Source: Colwellia sp. PAMC 21821
GTDB taxonomy: Bacteria > Pseudomonadota > Gammaproteobacteria > Enterobacterales > Alteromonadaceae
Reading direction: 5' to 3'
DNA: 64,000 bases
Assembly (NCBI RefSeq): GCF_002077175.1
Contig: NZ_CP014943.1
Span: forward strand, 4,820,301 to 4,884,300
This document shows positions 16,835-24,925 of this stretch, piece by piece. Numbering within the stretch: the first letter of the stretch is position 1; each line of letters begins with the position of its first letter. A program made the position numbers and the translations under genes. The notes beneath the pieces were generated by a model. That model saw only the letters and a list, made by a program, of their open reading frames with translations, ran no database searches and was not told where the DNA came from.

Positions 16835-17111
16835 GCTTGAATTTAAAAAGTCAGCTCTAAAGGAATGGAAAAAGCTTGGAGCAACTGTCCAAACACAATT
16901 TAAAAAGAAATTAGCTGAAGTTATAGAAAACCCACACATTCAAAGTGCGAAGTTATCTGGGGCTAATGAATTATACAAAATTAAGTTAAAACAAGCAGGT
17001 TATCGTTTAGTCTACGAAGTAAACGATGAGATAATTACTGTTACCGTAATATCAGTTGGGAAAAGAGATAAAGGAAATGTTTACAAGGTTGCAATGCGCC
17101 GAGCCGATTAA
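16824..17111 (+). CDS. relE: RelE-type toxin
   Basis: 95 residues. The RelE pattern is YELEFKKSALKEWKKLG, LSGANELYKIKLKQAGYRLVYEV, then the C-terminal ISVGKRDKGNVYKVAMRR with the Lys/Arg/Tyr residues used for ribosome-dependent mRNA cleavage. It resembles the relBE cassettes of Vibrio superintegrons. The second toxin-antitoxin cassette in the array. Confidence 0.88.
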   Translation: MTYELEFKKSALKEWKKLGATVQTQFKKKLAEVIENPHIQSAKLSGANELYKIKLKQAGYRLVYEVNDEIITVTVISVGKRDKGNVYKVAMRRAD

Positions 17112-17114
17112 TAA

Positions 17115-17210
17115 ACATAAAACGCCCTGTTAAGGGGCTAAAAAATTGTTTGCTAAAATGTGTAGCGAAGCGAAACCGAGCAACTGTAATTGTCCCGCTT
17201 TAACAGCTTG
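17115..17210 (-). repeat. attC site of the hchA cassette, split by IS91
   Basis: CATAAAACGCCCTGTTAAGGGG to CCCGCTTTAACAGCTTG. The inner pair is TTGTTTGCTAAAATGTG / CGAGCAACTGTAAT. The expected outer end (GTTATG) is missing here but present at 19500-19505 after the IS91 element, beside the hchA stop codon. Confidence 0.85.
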
Positions 17211-17309
17211 TTGAACGAAGCCGCTCTGCGGCAGAGTAGCTTTGAAACTACCTTCCATACTCAATAATAACATCGTCATTGTGACGGTGTGTTATTGGAG
17301 TATAACCTC

Positions 17310-18197
17310 ATGAATACATCACAAGAGCAACACTATAATTTTCTTTATGAACAACATCTTATCAACTTAAGACTGCAAGGTAAACGTCCTTCAACTATTG
17401 ATGCTTATGCCCGTGCTGTACGCCGTATAACAGCCTTTTTTGATAAGTCACCTGATACGTTAACAACGGCTGACTTAAAGCTGTATTTCAACAACCTCAT
17501 TCAAACCCATTCTTGGAGTACCATTAAACTTGACCGTAACGGTTTGCAATTCTTTTACCGCTATACGCTCAATAAACAATGGGAGTGGCTTTCTATCGTC
17601 AAGCCTCCTCAAGTAAAACGCATCCCCGATATTTTAACACCCAAGCAAGTGGATGATGTGATTAATCAAACCAAGCAACTTCGCTACCAAGTGTTTTTTA
17701 TGACCCTTTACAGTATGGGGTTACGCTTAAGCGAAGGCCTTAATTTAACCATACACGATATTGATAAATCGACCATGTTGGTACATGTTCGTGATGGCAA
17801 AGGAGGAAAAGACCGCATGGTACCTCTGCCTGAGCTCACCCTCTTAGCGCTAAGGGATTATTGGAAAACTCACCGCCACGAGCGTTTGATTTTTCCTGGA
17901 ACTCATACAAAAACGAATACGCCTATGGATAAAGGCAGTGTTCAAAAAGCGTTAAAACGTGTGCTTCAAGACTGCCACATTAAAAAACTCATTAGCCCAC
18001 ATTCGCTGCGTCATTGTTATGCTACGCACCTGCTTGAACAGGGGCTTGATTTACGCTCTTTACAGCATCTATTGGGACACGCAAGTCTCAACACCACGGC
18101 ACGCTACACACAACTCACGAAAGTTAAACAACGTGATATGTCACGCGCGGTAAATCAATTAACAGATAAATTGACCATTACATGGTCGGTAAAATGA
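17310..18197 (+). CDS. tyrosine recombinase of an IS91-type element
   Basis: About 295 residues, a phage-integrase-family protein with an N-terminal SAM-like domain and a catalytic domain: Arg in YSMGLRLSEGLNL, HSLRHCYATH, LGHASLNTTARYTQL with the Tyr nucleophile. Such recombinases commonly precede IS91-type transposases. The ATG at 17310 has GGAG nine bases upstream. It overlaps the transposase gene by 16 bases. Confidence 0.87.
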   Translation: MNTSQEQHYNFLYEQHLINLRLQGKRPSTIDAYARAVRRITAFFDKSPDTLTTADLKLYFNNLIQTHSWSTIKLDRNGLQFFYRYTLNKQWEWLSIVKPPQVKRIPDILTPKQVDDVINQTKQLRYQVFFMTLYSMGLRLSEGLNLTIHDIDKSTMLVHVRDGKGGKDRMVPLPELTLLALRDYWKTHRHERLIFPGTHTKTNTPMDKGSVQKALKRVLQDCHIKKLISPHSLRHCYATHLLEQGLDLRSLQHLLGHASLNTTARYTQLTKVKQRDMSRAVNQLTDKLTITWSVK

Positions 18198-19252
18198 GCA
18201 CCTTTATCGCGTTACTACGTCAACATCATCAAGCCCTTGAAACTCAGTATAGCCGTCAACTATCACATGATATGCGCCAAGCGATTTTTGCCATGCTGTC
18301 ATGTAAAACGGGGCAACAAGGTCAATCATTATGGGCATGCTCAGCTTGTGAGCATCATGAGAGCCAAGCGCTTTCTTGTGGTCATAGAAACTGCCCACAA
18401 TGTCAGCAAAGCACAACGTCAACGTGGCTTGAAAGACAAAAACAAAAACGCTTACCTGTGCAATATTACATGACAACCTTTACCTTGCCCTATGAGTTAA
18501 GAGCGTTAGCTCGCAAGCGACCTAAAGCCCTATATCAAATAATGTTTAGTGTCAGCGCGTCAATCTTAAAAGATTTTGCACGACGTAATAAGTTAGGGAC
18601 AATAGGGTTTACGAGTGTTTTACATACCCACAGCAGAAGACGTGAGCTGCATCCTCATATACATATCATAGTGCCCAATGGCGGTTATGATGCAAAACGT
18701 AAGCAGTGGAAGCAAGGCAAGCCGGGTTATTTGTTTAATGCGAAGGCACTCGCTAAGGTATGGCGAGCTCGCATATTTGAGGCAATTAACCAACATCCTG
18801 AGTTATCGCTGAAAGACATTAACATCATGCCAAAGCAATGGGTCGTTCATTGTAAAAAGGTGGGCTATGGTCTGCCTGCGTTAAAATACCTTTCAAGATA
18901 CCTTTATCGTGGTGTATTAGCGGACAAAGATATTATCAGCCATGACCATAAAAACGTCACCTTTCGTTATACAAATAGCACCACTAAAAAAACTGAAACA
19001 CGTACGCTACCCACCTTAACGTTTCTGATGCTGATATTACAGCATGCATTACCTAAAGGGTTACAGCGTGTTCGAGACTATGGTCTCTTATCCTCGGGCG
19101 CTAGGAAAATACGATTATTGATACAGTTTTTATTAACCGAGTTTACTCACCTTTTACCGCCAAGCATCACACCATCCAAACCCAAAGCAAAACGGGCTTG
19201 TCCGTGCTGTCAGCATCAGATGCTATGTACTGGCGTCATTAGGGCTGGCTAA
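18182..19252 (+). CDS. IS91-family transposase (HUH, Y2)
   Basis: 356 residues. An N-terminal zinc-binding domain (CSACEHHESQALSCGHRNCPQC), the HUH motif HPHIHIIVPNGG, and the twin-tyrosine segment LSRYLYRGVL identify a rolling-circle transposase of the IS91/IS801 type. The C-terminus ends with another Cys cluster (ACPCCQHQMLC). It looks intact. Confidence 0.92.
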   Translation: MVGKMSTFIALLRQHHQALETQYSRQLSHDMRQAIFAMLSCKTGQQGQSLWACSACEHHESQALSCGHRNCPQCQQSTTSTWLERQKQKRLPVQYYMTTFTLPYELRALARKRPKALYQIMFSVSASILKDFARRNKLGTIGFTSVLHTHSRRRELHPHIHIIVPNGGYDAKRKQWKQGKPGYLFNAKALAKVWRARIFEAINQHPELSLKDINIMPKQWVVHCKKVGYGLPALKYLSRYLYRGVLADKDIISHDHKNVTFRYTNSTTKKTETRTLPTLTFLMLILQHALPKGLQRVRDYGLLSSGARKIRLLIQFLLTEFTHLLPPSITPSKPKAKRACPCCQHQMLCTGVIRAG

Positions 19253-19500
19253 TAAAGAAAGAAAGAAAAGGATGATGGTGTAAACAAACGCTCATGAGGA
19301 AATAAATATTCTATGCATAAATAACTGAATTAACAGCGGAAAAACACCCAGGTTTTTCGCTTTGGCTCAGTGCGCCTTGTATTTACATACAAGGCCAACC
19401 CACCTTGAAAATCAATCACGCTATTTACTATATAAAGCAGGCTCCGGGCTTGTCCAACACCCGAATAAGGTGTCGGCTACGCGACACCTATTCTTATTTG

Positions 19501-20352
19501 TTATGTACGTACTGAGGCTAGCGTCTCTGAGGCCAATTTCCCAAGTGCATCAGCGGCTAATGGGCTTGCTCCTGTAATTAGCAAGCGGTCTCGACACACT
19601 GTATTGTCAGCCTTACTATTCGCTAAGTTCACCCCTAGCTCTTTCAGCTTTTCACTTAGACCCCAAGGCATTTTACCTGGAAGATAGCCAATAAATGGAG
19701 ATTGTGCGTCGACAGAATCAGGAAATACTGCCATTTTATACCCCTGATATAAGAAGTCATTGCCGTTGATAAGCGTAGATAAAAATGCAGCTGGACCATG
19801 ACAAATTGAAATAGTAAATACTCCATTGTCATGTGCCCAATTCAAGACTGAGCCTACGACATCATCTTCGGGAAGTCCGAGCATTGCTCCATGACCACCG
19901 GGAATAAACACCGCCGCATAGTCTTCAATATTCAATCCGTCTACTACCAATTCATTCAGACTCATCGGCTTTTCAAAACGGTCTTTATATTCCGTATAAA
20001 TAGCTTTAACGTGCACGTCTTGTCTAGGGAACGCCCACATTTCTATTACAGCAGGCTTTCCATTAGGTGTCGAAATATCAAACTCATAGCCCGCCTCTTT
20101 GAGGTGTAACATTGGGACTAAGGTTTCTACTGGGTGGTTGCCAGTAGAGAACAACTTCCCATTTTGCATTTTCATATTCTTTTGCTCAGTAGCTAAAACC
20201 AAAATCTTCAGCTTTGAGCCTTCAATAGGGCTATATGGGACTTTTTTGTAATCAGTTCTATCGGAAGTTGCAAGTTTCAAAGCAACCTTAGAAGGAGAGT
20301 ATGAACCATCCGACTCTAACTTTGGAGCTAAGCCCAGTAGTTTTTTTAACAT
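19501..20352 (-). CDS. hchA: Hsp31/HchA-type chaperone and glyoxalase III
   Basis: 283 residues of the DJ-1/PfpI superfamily, matching HchA, a holdase chaperone and cofactor-free glyoxalase/deglycase. Signatures are GNHPVETLVPMLHLKEAGYE, FIPGGHGAMLGLPE, the nucleophile elbow TISICHGPAAFLS with the catalytic Cys, and WGLSEKLKELGVNL. The TAA stop (19501-19503) is the first part of the attC core, the usual end of a cassette gene. The rest of that attC lies beyond the IS91 element at 17115-17210. Thus hchA is an integron cassette, the one nearest to IntI-1 in the minus-strand array. Confidence 0.9.
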   Translation of the reverse strand: MLKKLLGLAPKLESDGSYSPSKVALKLATSDRTDYKKVPYSPIEGSKLKILVLATEQKNMKMQNGKLFSTGNHPVETLVPMLHLKEAGYEFDISTPNGKPAVIEMWAFPRQDVHVKAIYTEYKDRFEKPMSLNELVVDGLNIEDYAAVFIPGGHGAMLGLPEDDVVGSVLNWAHDNGVFTISICHGPAAFLSTLINGNDFLYQGYKMAVFPDSVDAQSPFIGYLPGKMPWGLSEKLKELGVNLANSKADNTVCRDRLLITGASPLAADALGKLASETLASVRT

Positions 20353-20628
20353 AAATCACTTCCTTTAAATATGTTGATAACAAGATATTTGACCAAAGTA
20401 CATAACAGCTTATTATTATTTATTGTTTTAATTTCTATTTATAATCATATAATTATAGAAAATTCATCGTATCGTGTAGTCATTATGTAGTCATGTTAAA
20501 CTCTAATTCTCATGTTTCTATCATAAAAATTATTTTTAAACAGTACGTTAAAAATTTAGCTTAATGTAAATCACGCATCTGGTTATTACAACCAGTCAGT
20601 AGCTTACTCTATGTTTTACTTTATTAAA
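20353..20628. other. non-coding gap between hchA and IntI-1
   Basis: At 20401-20408 the complement reads GCTGTTATGTAC, a core like that at the attI of IntI-1, marking the probable start of the hchA cassette. At 20476-20499 a 24-base stretch (TGTAGTCATTATGTAGTCATG...) matches about 20 of 24 bases with 30242-30265 at the start of the P4-type integrase gene. No attC-type stem is seen. This may be a scar of an excised element (inference). Confidence 0.45.
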
Positions 20629-21600
20629 TCACAACAAATTACTTAAAGGGCTAGTAACCCCGTTTGCACCTTGTTGTAATACATGAGTATATATTTGAGT
20701 AGTTCTAATATCTGAATGACCCAATTGAGCTTGAACCGTTCTTATGTCAGCCCCGCTTTGTAATAAATGTGTAGCAAAAGAATGACGTAATGTATGCGGT
20801 GTAATTAGTTTTTTTAAGTTAGCGTCTTTAACTGCCATTTTCACTGCTTTTCTAATGCCCGTATGGTGAAAGTGGTGACGCCTTATTTCACCTGTTTCGG
20901 GGTCGGCACTCAATTTGTATGACGGGAATAAATACTGCCAAGCCAGTGTCTTATTTGCAGTTGGATATTTTTTCTCTAAAGCATTTGGCATCCACACCCC
21001 TGAATATTGCTTATTATTACTATCTAACTGTAAATATTCATTTACTTGGATAATTTGATTTCTAATCATAGGTATTAACTCAGGAGCCAAAGTGACTACT
21101 CGATGTTTTTTACCTTTACCATTCCAGACCCTAATACATTTATAATCAAAATCTATATCTTGAACACGTAATTGAACCGCTTCCATAACACGTAAGCCAC
21201 TCCCATACATTAAGCCAGCAATTAAATAGTAACGCTTTCCAAGCTTTCCCAATAACATTGAAACTTCTTCTTTCGTCATAACAACAGGTAATTTAGGTTG
21301 CCTCTTTGAGCGTGCAAAATCTAAATTTAATGACAGCTCATTTTTAATTATATGTTTATACATAAAAGCCAAGGAGTTTAATGCTGTGGCTTGAGTCCTA
21401 GGTGATACGTTAGCATTAAGCGCCAAGTGCTCAAGGTACATTTCGACTTCGTTGTCTCCCATAGAAGCAGGATGGCGTTTATCATGAAAATTAATAAAAG
21501 ACTTTATCCAAGTTAAATAAGTCTCGACAGTTCTCAGTGAGTATTGCCTTGTTAGCATGTAGTCAACAATGCCATTTAAAAAAGGTGATTTTGTTTTCAT
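20629..21600 (-). CDS. intI: integron integrase IntI-1
   Basis: 323 residues from the ATG at 21600. A tyrosine recombinase with the full catalytic set: Arg137, His269 and Arg272 of HTLRHSFATH, His295 and Tyr304 of TTQIYTHV. Between them it has the extra segment special to integron integrases (ALEKKYPTANKTLAWQYLFP, then EIRRHHFHHTGI), which binds attC extrahelical bases. It recombines folded attC with attI to insert cassettes. A LexA-type box lies 18-37 bases upstream of the start, and an attI-like site and a plus-strand array follow on its 5' side, the normal layout. The longer frame from 21627 overlaps the LexA box and is less likely. Confidence 0.94.
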   Translation of the reverse strand: MKTKSPFLNGIVDYMLTRQYSLRTVETYLTWIKSFINFHDKRHPASMGDNEVEMYLEHLALNANVSPRTQATALNSLAFMYKHIIKNELSLNLDFARSKRQPKLPVVMTKEEVSMLLGKLGKRYYLIAGLMYGSGLRVMEAVQLRVQDIDFDYKCIRVWNGKGKKHRVVTLAPELIPMIRNQIIQVNEYLQLDSNNKQYSGVWMPNALEKKYPTANKTLAWQYLFPSYKLSADPETGEIRRHHFHHTGIRKAVKMAVKDANLKKLITPHTLRHSFATHLLQSGADIRTVQAQLGHSDIRTTQIYTHVLQQGANGVTSPLSNLL

Positions 21601-21617
21601 AATTAACCATAAATAAT

Positions 21618-21637
21618 TACTGTGCATCCATACAGCT
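21618..21637 (-). promoter_or_regulatory. LexA (SOS) box of IntI-1
   Basis: TACTGTGCATCCATACAGCT has the form CTGT-N8-ACAG, a perfect match to the gammaproteobacterial LexA consensus core. Its location just upstream of the integrase start agrees with SOS control known for integron integrases. Confidence 0.85.
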
Positions 21638-21738
21638 TAGTTTGTTTTCTCCCCTATTCAAGTAAATGCGCAAATGGGTCATTTTAATGCGACAAATGTT
21701 TATACTTAAATTAACAAAATCTTTAAGTGGCAAAGTCT

Positions 21739-21828
21739 TATGTTATTTGTTACAAATAACATAAATAGGAAAGTGAGCAACATTACCGCAGGAAAGTGCG
21801 CAAGTTGCGCACTATTAAATTGTTATGT
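21739..21828 (+). repeat. attI-like site and leader of the plus-strand array
   Basis: It contains, in order, a palindrome with 11-bp arms (TATGTTATTTG at 21739-21763), direct repeats AGGAAAGTGAGCAA (21767-21780) and AGGAAAGTGCGCAA (21790-21803), a 17-base palindrome (21796-21812) and the crossover core GTTATGT (21822-21828). Direct repeats beside the core are typical of attI sites. Confidence 0.7.
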
Positions 21829-21846
21829 GTATCTAAAGGTTAGGTT

Positions 21847-22839
21847 ATGGAAGTCTTTAAGGAAGAAGAAATTAAGCAAGTTGAAATGCAAAAACCACAT
21901 CTTGTTATCCTAGGTGCAGGTGCTAGCTATGCTGCTTTTCCTGACGGTGATAAGAATGGTAAAAAATTACCATTAATGAATAATTTCATTGAAACGTTAG
22001 GCATTGAAAAACTGATAAAAAGCACGGGGCTTTCATTCAAATCTAATAATTTTGAAGATATCTATTCAGCTATTTATGAGAAAGAAAAGCTTATACCTAT
22101 TAGGGAAGAGTTAGAGAGTATTGTATATAATTACTTTTCATCGATGGAGCTACCAGATGAACCAACAATTTATGATCATTTAGTTTTATCATTACGCCAA
22201 AAAGATATTATTGCGACCTTTAACTGGGATCCTTTCTTAGCTCAAGCTATAGAAAGGAATATGGACTTTATTCGCCCACCGCAACCAATATTTTTACATG
22301 GTAATGTAAAAATGGGCTCGTGTATTGAAAACCACCATATGGCGCTCAATGGTTCTAGTTGTTCTGTTTGCTATAAAGAAATTATCCCATCAAAATTATT
22401 ATATCCTATTGGTGAAAAGCATTATGACCAAGATCCCTTTATCGAAAAACAATGGGAAGCTATTAGGCATTATTTAAAAGCTTCGTTCATGGTAACCGTT
22501 TTCGGGTATGGTGCTCCTACATCCGACGCTAGTGCAATTGAATTGTTCAAAAGTGGCTGGGGAAGCATCGATGACCGAAATATGGAAGAGTTTGAGATAA
22601 TAGATATTCGAAATGAAAATGAATTACAAACACTGTGGTCTGGATTTATTCATTCTCATCACTATCGTGTTGAAAGTGATTTTTATAACTCTTGGATTGC
22701 AAATCATCCCAGACGGACTGGGGAGGCATATATTAATCAATATTTAATGGCTAAATTTATTGAGAATAATCCTTTACCCAGAAGTATAAGTTTATCTGAG
22801 CTTAGAGAGTGGTATTTAAATATTCATCAGTATGAGTAA
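21847..22839 (+). CDS. SIR2-like domain protein, first cassette
   Basis: 330 residues. HLVILGAGASYAAFPDGD (Gly23-Ala-Gly25-Ala-Ser27) is a Rossmann NAD-binding start of the SIR2 type. ATFNWDPFL, near residue 125, stands where sirtuin-like NADases have the conserved Asn and Asp, and FLHGN near residue 149 gives the His. A CSVCYKEIIP segment has two Cys. SIR2-like NADases are common effectors in anti-phage systems that deplete NAD; I infer but cannot show such a role. As the first cassette it should be the best expressed and most recently acquired. Confidence 0.75.
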   Translation: MEVFKEEEIKQVEMQKPHLVILGAGASYAAFPDGDKNGKKLPLMNNFIETLGIEKLIKSTGLSFKSNNFEDIYSAIYEKEKLIPIREELESIVYNYFSSMELPDEPTIYDHLVLSLRQKDIIATFNWDPFLAQAIERNMDFIRPPQPIFLHGNVKMGSCIENHHMALNGSSCSVCYKEIIPSKLLYPIGEKHYDQDPFIEKQWEAIRHYLKASFMVTVFGYGAPTSDASAIELFKSGWGSIDDRNMEEFEIIDIRNENELQTLWSGFIHSHHYRVESDFYNSWIANHPRRTGEAYINQYLMAKFIENNPLPRSISLSELREWYLNIHQYE

Positions 22840-22841
22840 AT

Positions 22842-22939
22842 ACACATAACAAGTGTTTTCAAGTCGGACAAATTACAGTTGGCTTTTTGTTCGTGCCTCA
22901 CTTATTTTAGCCAACTGCAATTTGCCGCTTAAAACGGCG
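22842..22939 (+). repeat. attC site of the SIR2 cassette
   Basis: ACATAACAAGTGTTTTCAAGTCGG to GCCGCTTAAAACGGCG. The inner pair is ACAGTTGGCTTTTTGTTCG / TTTTAGCCAACTGCAA. The following GTT (22939-22941) is the crossover point with the first 180-bp module. Confidence 0.85.
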
Positions 22940-23119
22940 TTGAGGCTGTAGAATTACTCCAAAGTAAATAATGGCGTACGATTTTTGTGTTCATACTGTC
23001 TTTAAAGTTCACTTTCTAGTGAAATATAGCCTCAGAATTCGCGTAGCAACGCAATTTGAGGCTTAATTTTTAATAAATTTTGAGACTGTTTTTTCTAAAA
23101 GAGAAATTCTACAGCCTCG
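22940..23119 (+). repeat. 180-bp gene-less cassette module, copy A
   Basis: Starts TTGAGGCTGTAGAATTACTCC and ends AAATTCTACAGCCTCG. The ends pair over about 18 bp. Inner stems are TTCACT/AGTGAA and GCCTCA-AATT/AATT-TGAGGC. It is bounded on both sides by GTT cores, so it behaves as a complete cassette without an open reading frame. Identical to copies B and D. Confidence 0.85.
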
Positions 23120-23140
23120 TTATGTTTTTAAGGGGGCTAG

Positions 23141-23302
23141 TTGAATATTTTCCAAAAATTTATAATTTGTGAAAGCACTTTAGTAATATCCTCTTTTTTG
23201 TATACTAATAATTTTCTACATGCTGGTATTCATTTAGGTTTAACAATTTATTTATTTCGTCAGCTTAAAGATGTTAAAGATGACTTTAAAAAGGAGCGCT
23301 AA
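23141..23302 (+). CDS. 53-residue small membrane protein (TTG start)
   Basis: The frame starts at TTG with AAGGGGG five bases upstream and has a hydrophobic middle (HAGIHLGLTIYLFRQL) and a charged tail ending KDDFKKER. Its TAA is immediately followed by the TTG start of the next small gene, so the two are translationally coupled. No family recognised. Confidence 0.5.
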   Translation: MNIFQKFIICESTLVISSFLYTNNFLHAGIHLGLTIYLFRQLKDVKDDFKKER

Positions 23303-23476
23303 TTGATAGAGTTACTAGGTTTGTTATTACTTGTTTTTGTAGTCATTGCACAATTCGTCGAGGGATTTGCTTTGGTTAATATGGTCCAATTTTTCAGGGG
23401 TAAAAAAACACCTTTAGAGAAGATCGCTGAGAAATACGAGGCATCAAAACATAACAAGAAATTCAACAAGGACTAA
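23303..23476 (+). CDS. 57-residue small membrane protein (TTG start)
   Basis: TTG start with AAGGAG six bases upstream, inside the end of the preceding gene. An N-terminal helix (IELLGLLLLVFVVIAQFVEG) is followed by a basic tail rich in Lys. The last residues are encoded by the first arm of the attC, as is usual in cassettes. Function unknown. Confidence 0.55.
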   Translation: MIELLGLLLLVFVVIAQFVEGFALVNMVQFFRGKKTPLEKIAEKYEASKHNKKFNKD

Positions 23477-23547
23477 AAACAGTTGGCTAGGTTCGCTGCG
23501 CTCACTATTTTAGCCAACAATTTTTAGCCTGTTAATTAGGCGTTAGC
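23449..23547 (+). repeat. attC site
   Basis: ACATAACAAGAAATTCAACAAGG to GCCTGTTAATTAGGCGTTAGC. The inner pair is ACAGTTGGCTAGGTTCG / TTTTAGCCAACAATT. Confidence 0.85.
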
Positions 23548-23589
23548 AGTACCTATTGCATGGAGCATATAATAAATAAGGATATTGAA

Positions 23590-24432
23590 ATGTTAAAGGT
23601 TAGAACAGTCCCTGTATTTTGTTTATTGATGCCTATTCTGTTGTTTATCTGTATCACAAACCTAAGTGGTTGCCGGCAGGCGCCGCCTGTCCCCAAAGAA
23701 GGCGATGTAGTGATATGGAAGCACAACTCAGAGCTCATTATTAAAGCCAAGCTGGGACAACGACGAGCACATACAATATCTGCCCCAAGAACAGACCATA
23801 GATTTTACGAACCTGAGTATGAGCGTTTTATCGGTCAATTTCCTATTGATTATGACCCAGAGCCTTTCCCTAAATTTACCGAACAAGAGCGCATTGCTTA
23901 TGAGGCAGACCATGCCTCAAAAATACATGCAGTTAAATCAATACACTTTATTGAGTTTAATTTGATGTTGAATGGCGTTAAAGCAAAGGCGACAGATACG
24001 AGCCCTGTTGGTGGCAGCAAGGGGATGGATGATCCAAACCAAGTGAAAGTTTTTTTGAAGTATCCACGTGGCTCTGATAATACTCAGCAACTTTTTGAAG
24101 GTCAGTTGATGAAAGAATTAGATATTAGCTCAAAAAAAACAAAAGATAGGCTAGATTGTTACCTTTTTAATGATAAAGATCGCGGAAAACGCTGTTTTGG
24201 TCATTCAACTTATCCTTCAATATCAGGATTCCATTTTTATGTTTCACCTTTCCCTATATCAACAGGAGGGAAAAGTAACATATTAGTTTACAGCCAAGAG
24301 TTTATCTATGGCGGCATTGAAATTCAATGGTTTACCGAACAACAAAATATGTATAGAGCAAGGGAGATTGATGCGGCTATTTGGCGTCTTTTAGCAGCTT
24401 GGAATATTTCACCAAATAAAAATAGTAATTAA
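23590..24432 (+). CDS. large lipoprotein of unknown function, cassette gene
   Basis: 280 residues. A signal peptide with lipobox LSGC puts the protein at the outer or inner membrane. The mature part is soluble with a RLDCYLFNDKDRGKRCFG segment (two Cys) and resembles conserved lipoproteins of unknown role seen in accessory regions; I cannot name the family. The ATG at 23590 is chosen over one at 23560 because AAGGA precedes it and the upstream part looks like leader sequence. Confidence 0.65.
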   Translation: MLKVRTVPVFCLLMPILLFICITNLSGCRQAPPVPKEGDVVIWKHNSELIIKAKLGQRRAHTISAPRTDHRFYEPEYERFIGQFPIDYDPEPFPKFTEQERIAYEADHASKIHAVKSIHFIEFNLMLNGVKAKATDTSPVGGSKGMDDPNQVKVFLKYPRGSDNTQQLFEGQLMKELDISSKKTKDRLDCYLFNDKDRGKRCFGHSTYPSISGFHFYVSPFPISTGGKSNILVYSQEFIYGGIEIQWFTEQQNMYRAREIDAAIWRLLAAWNISPNKNSN

Positions 24433-24450
24433 TTATTTAGTGGCTTAAGT

Positions 24451-24545
24451 ACTGCTAACAAGTCACTTAAAAGGACAAATAACAGTTGGTTTTTGCTCCT
24501 TCGTCGCTTATTTTAACCAACTATTATTTGCCTCTTAGTGAGGCG
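24451..24545 (+). repeat. attC site
   Basis: GCTAACAAGTCACTTAAAAGG to GCCTCTTAGTGAGGCG. The inner pair is ACAGTTGGTTTTTGCTCC / TTTTAACCAACTATT. Confidence 0.88.
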
Positions 24546-24725
24546 TTGAGGCTGTAGAATTACTCCAAAGTAAATAATGGCGTACGATTTTTGTGTTCAT
24601 ACTGTCTTTAAAGTTCACTTTCTAGTGAAATATAGCCTCAGAATTCGCGTAGCAACGCAATTTGAGGCTTAATTTTTAATAAATTTTGAGACTGTTTTTT
24701 CTAAAAGAGAAATTCTACAGCCTCG
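24546..24725 (+). repeat. 180-bp gene-less cassette module, copy B
   Basis: Identical to copies A and D over all 180 bases. Directly followed, at a GTT core, by the diverged copy C. Confidence 0.85.
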
Positions 24726-24905
24726 TTGAGGCTGTAGAATTTCTCCAAACTGAAAAATGGCGTATGATTTTTGTGTTAGTACAGCCTTTAAAGTTCACTT
24801 TCTAGTGGAATATTGCCTCACAATTCACGTAGCAACGCAATTTGAGGCTAAATTTTTAATAAATTTTGAGGCTGTTTTTTCTAAAATAGAAATTCTACAG
24901 CCTCG
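24726..24905 (+). repeat. 180-bp gene-less cassette module, copy C (diverged)
   Basis: Also exactly 180 bases, with about 16 substitutions and no indels relative to A, B and D (about 91% identity). The outer stem, the TTCACT hairpin (one pair changed to G-U) and the GCCTCA/TGAGGC stem are kept, so the structure appears conserved. Confidence 0.85.
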
Positions 24906-24925
24906 TTATGTTTACAAGGCTGTAT

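Larger units (their letters stand above)
17211..19500 (+). mobile_element. IS91-family element with tyrosine recombinase
   Basis: About 2.3 kb with two overlapping genes. The left end abuts CTTG (CAAG on the other strand), the tetranucleotide used as target by IS91-family elements, and there is no target duplication. The right terminus carries an imperfect hairpin (AATAAGGTGTCGG and CGACACCTATTC). 19253-19500 is non-coding terminal DNA of the element. Ends are exact within about three bases because TTG occurs at both junctions. Confidence 0.8.

Noticed and set aside
4302..17210. attC stem-loops as small RNAs or terminators
   Set aside because: They share one consensus with GTT cores and lie once per cassette, so they are recombination sites.
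21601..21627. Upstream ATG of IntI-1
   Set aside because: It lies within the LexA box and adds nine residues not typical of IntI proteins.
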